This document shows positions 6,165 through 6,382 of a stretch of DNA of 6,382 nt, piece after piece. A program made the translations under genes and the position numbers. Under the pieces are notes generated by a model. It was given only the letters and a program-made list of their open reading frames with translations, was not told where the DNA came from and ran no database searches. Each line of letters starts with the position of its first letter. The stretch's first letter is position 1. The stretch comes from Candidatus Omnitrophota bacterium (lineage in GTDB: Bacteria > Omnitrophota > Gorgyraeia > Duberdicusellales > 4484-171), in the NCBI GenBank assembly GCA_030601015.1, contig JAUVUO010000079.1:1-6382 (forward strand), given 5' to 3'.

Positions 6165-6382
6165 ATGCCTAAATTAGTTAAAGCTGTTTTATCAGAGAAG
6201 ATAAAAAAAACTGCTGTTATCGAAACTTTTAGGTTTATTCCCCAAGAGAGAGTTGAATTTATCTCAGGCCAGTTCAGTCAAATCATTTTTGATGACAAGG
6301 ATTTAGGGAACAAAGAGTTAAATAAATATCTTTCTTTTTCTTCTTCTCCCGGCAAAGAATATATAGAAATTACTAAAAGAAT
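6165..6382 (+). CDS. FAD-binding ferredoxin-NADP reductase-like oxidoreductase, N-terminal part (3' end outside window)
   Basis: ATG 6165 opens a frame that runs to the window edge (72 complete codons). It begins 1 nt after the TGA of the fusion gene, so the two are surely co-transcribed and probably translationally coupled. The visible part resembles the FAD-binding beta-barrel of the ferredoxin-NADP reductase superfamily: a lysine-rich first strand (MPKLVKAVLSEKIKKTAVIE), then FRFIPQERVEFISGQFSQI like the 'F-PG-F' strand. KYLSFSSSP (54-62) follows, in the position of the flavin-binding RxYS motif, and then YIEITKR. Arg and Tyr of the classical motif are replaced by Lys and Leu, a variant I associate with small anaerobe flavoproteins of about 230 residues, though I cannot verify that here. 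The NAD(P)-binding half is not in the window. Its electron partner is unknown. Confidence 0.7.
   Translation, partial: MPKLVKAVLSEKIKKTAVIETFRFIPQERVEFISGQFSQIIFDDKDLGNKELNKYLSFSSSPGKEYIEITKR

Overview
The window is a stretch of an AT-rich bacterial chromosome. All genes lie on the + strand and use the standard bacterial code (TGA is a stop). Gene content suggests an anaerobic, Gram-negative-type bacterium: the end of a Bat (aerotolerance) operon, a split cobalamin-dependent methionine synthase and a small flavin reductase. My guess is an uncultured candidate-phylum lineage such as Omnitrophota or a relative. This rests on recalled protein resemblance only; a taxonomic search of the MetH protein would settle it.

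Layout. (1) 2-1103: the 3' end of batD overlaps a complete batE (TPR, two membrane helices, SH3-like tail). This is the end of a bat operon, and a weak terminator-like hairpin follows near 1180-1202. (2) 1104-1422: 319 bases without a protein gene. An extended -10 promoter (TGATATAAT) lies at 1222-1230. A leader of about 185 nt follows, with a GC-rich stem-loop at 1283-1346, repeated TTGTAAT heptamers and a second hairpin at 1377-1404 just before the next start codon. It matches no riboswitch class I can recognise. (3) 1423-4449: a two-gene methionine synthase operon. A stand-alone S-adenosylmethionine-binding reactivation domain is followed 3 nt later by a MetH core with homocysteine, methyltetrahydrofolate and cobalamin modules but no activation domain. 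(4) 4450-4579: a 130-base spacer with no clear signal. (5) 4580-6163: an unusual fusion of two HD-type halves, the first with its metal ligands lost, to a C-terminal thioredoxin-type arsenate reductase (ArsC) domain. (6) 6165-6382: the start of an FAD-binding, ferredoxin-NADP reductase-like protein, 1 nt after the fusion gene and cut by the window edge.

How the parts fit. The two MetH genes together rebuild one enzyme: the core methylates homocysteine, and the small subunit is expected to return oxidised cob(II)alamin to methylcobalamin using AdoMet and an electron donor. The fusion gene and the flavoprotein are almost certainly co-transcribed. Whether the flavoprotein supplies electrons to either system is speculation. 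The two items most worth following up are the HD-HD-ArsC fusion and the uncharacterised metH leader.
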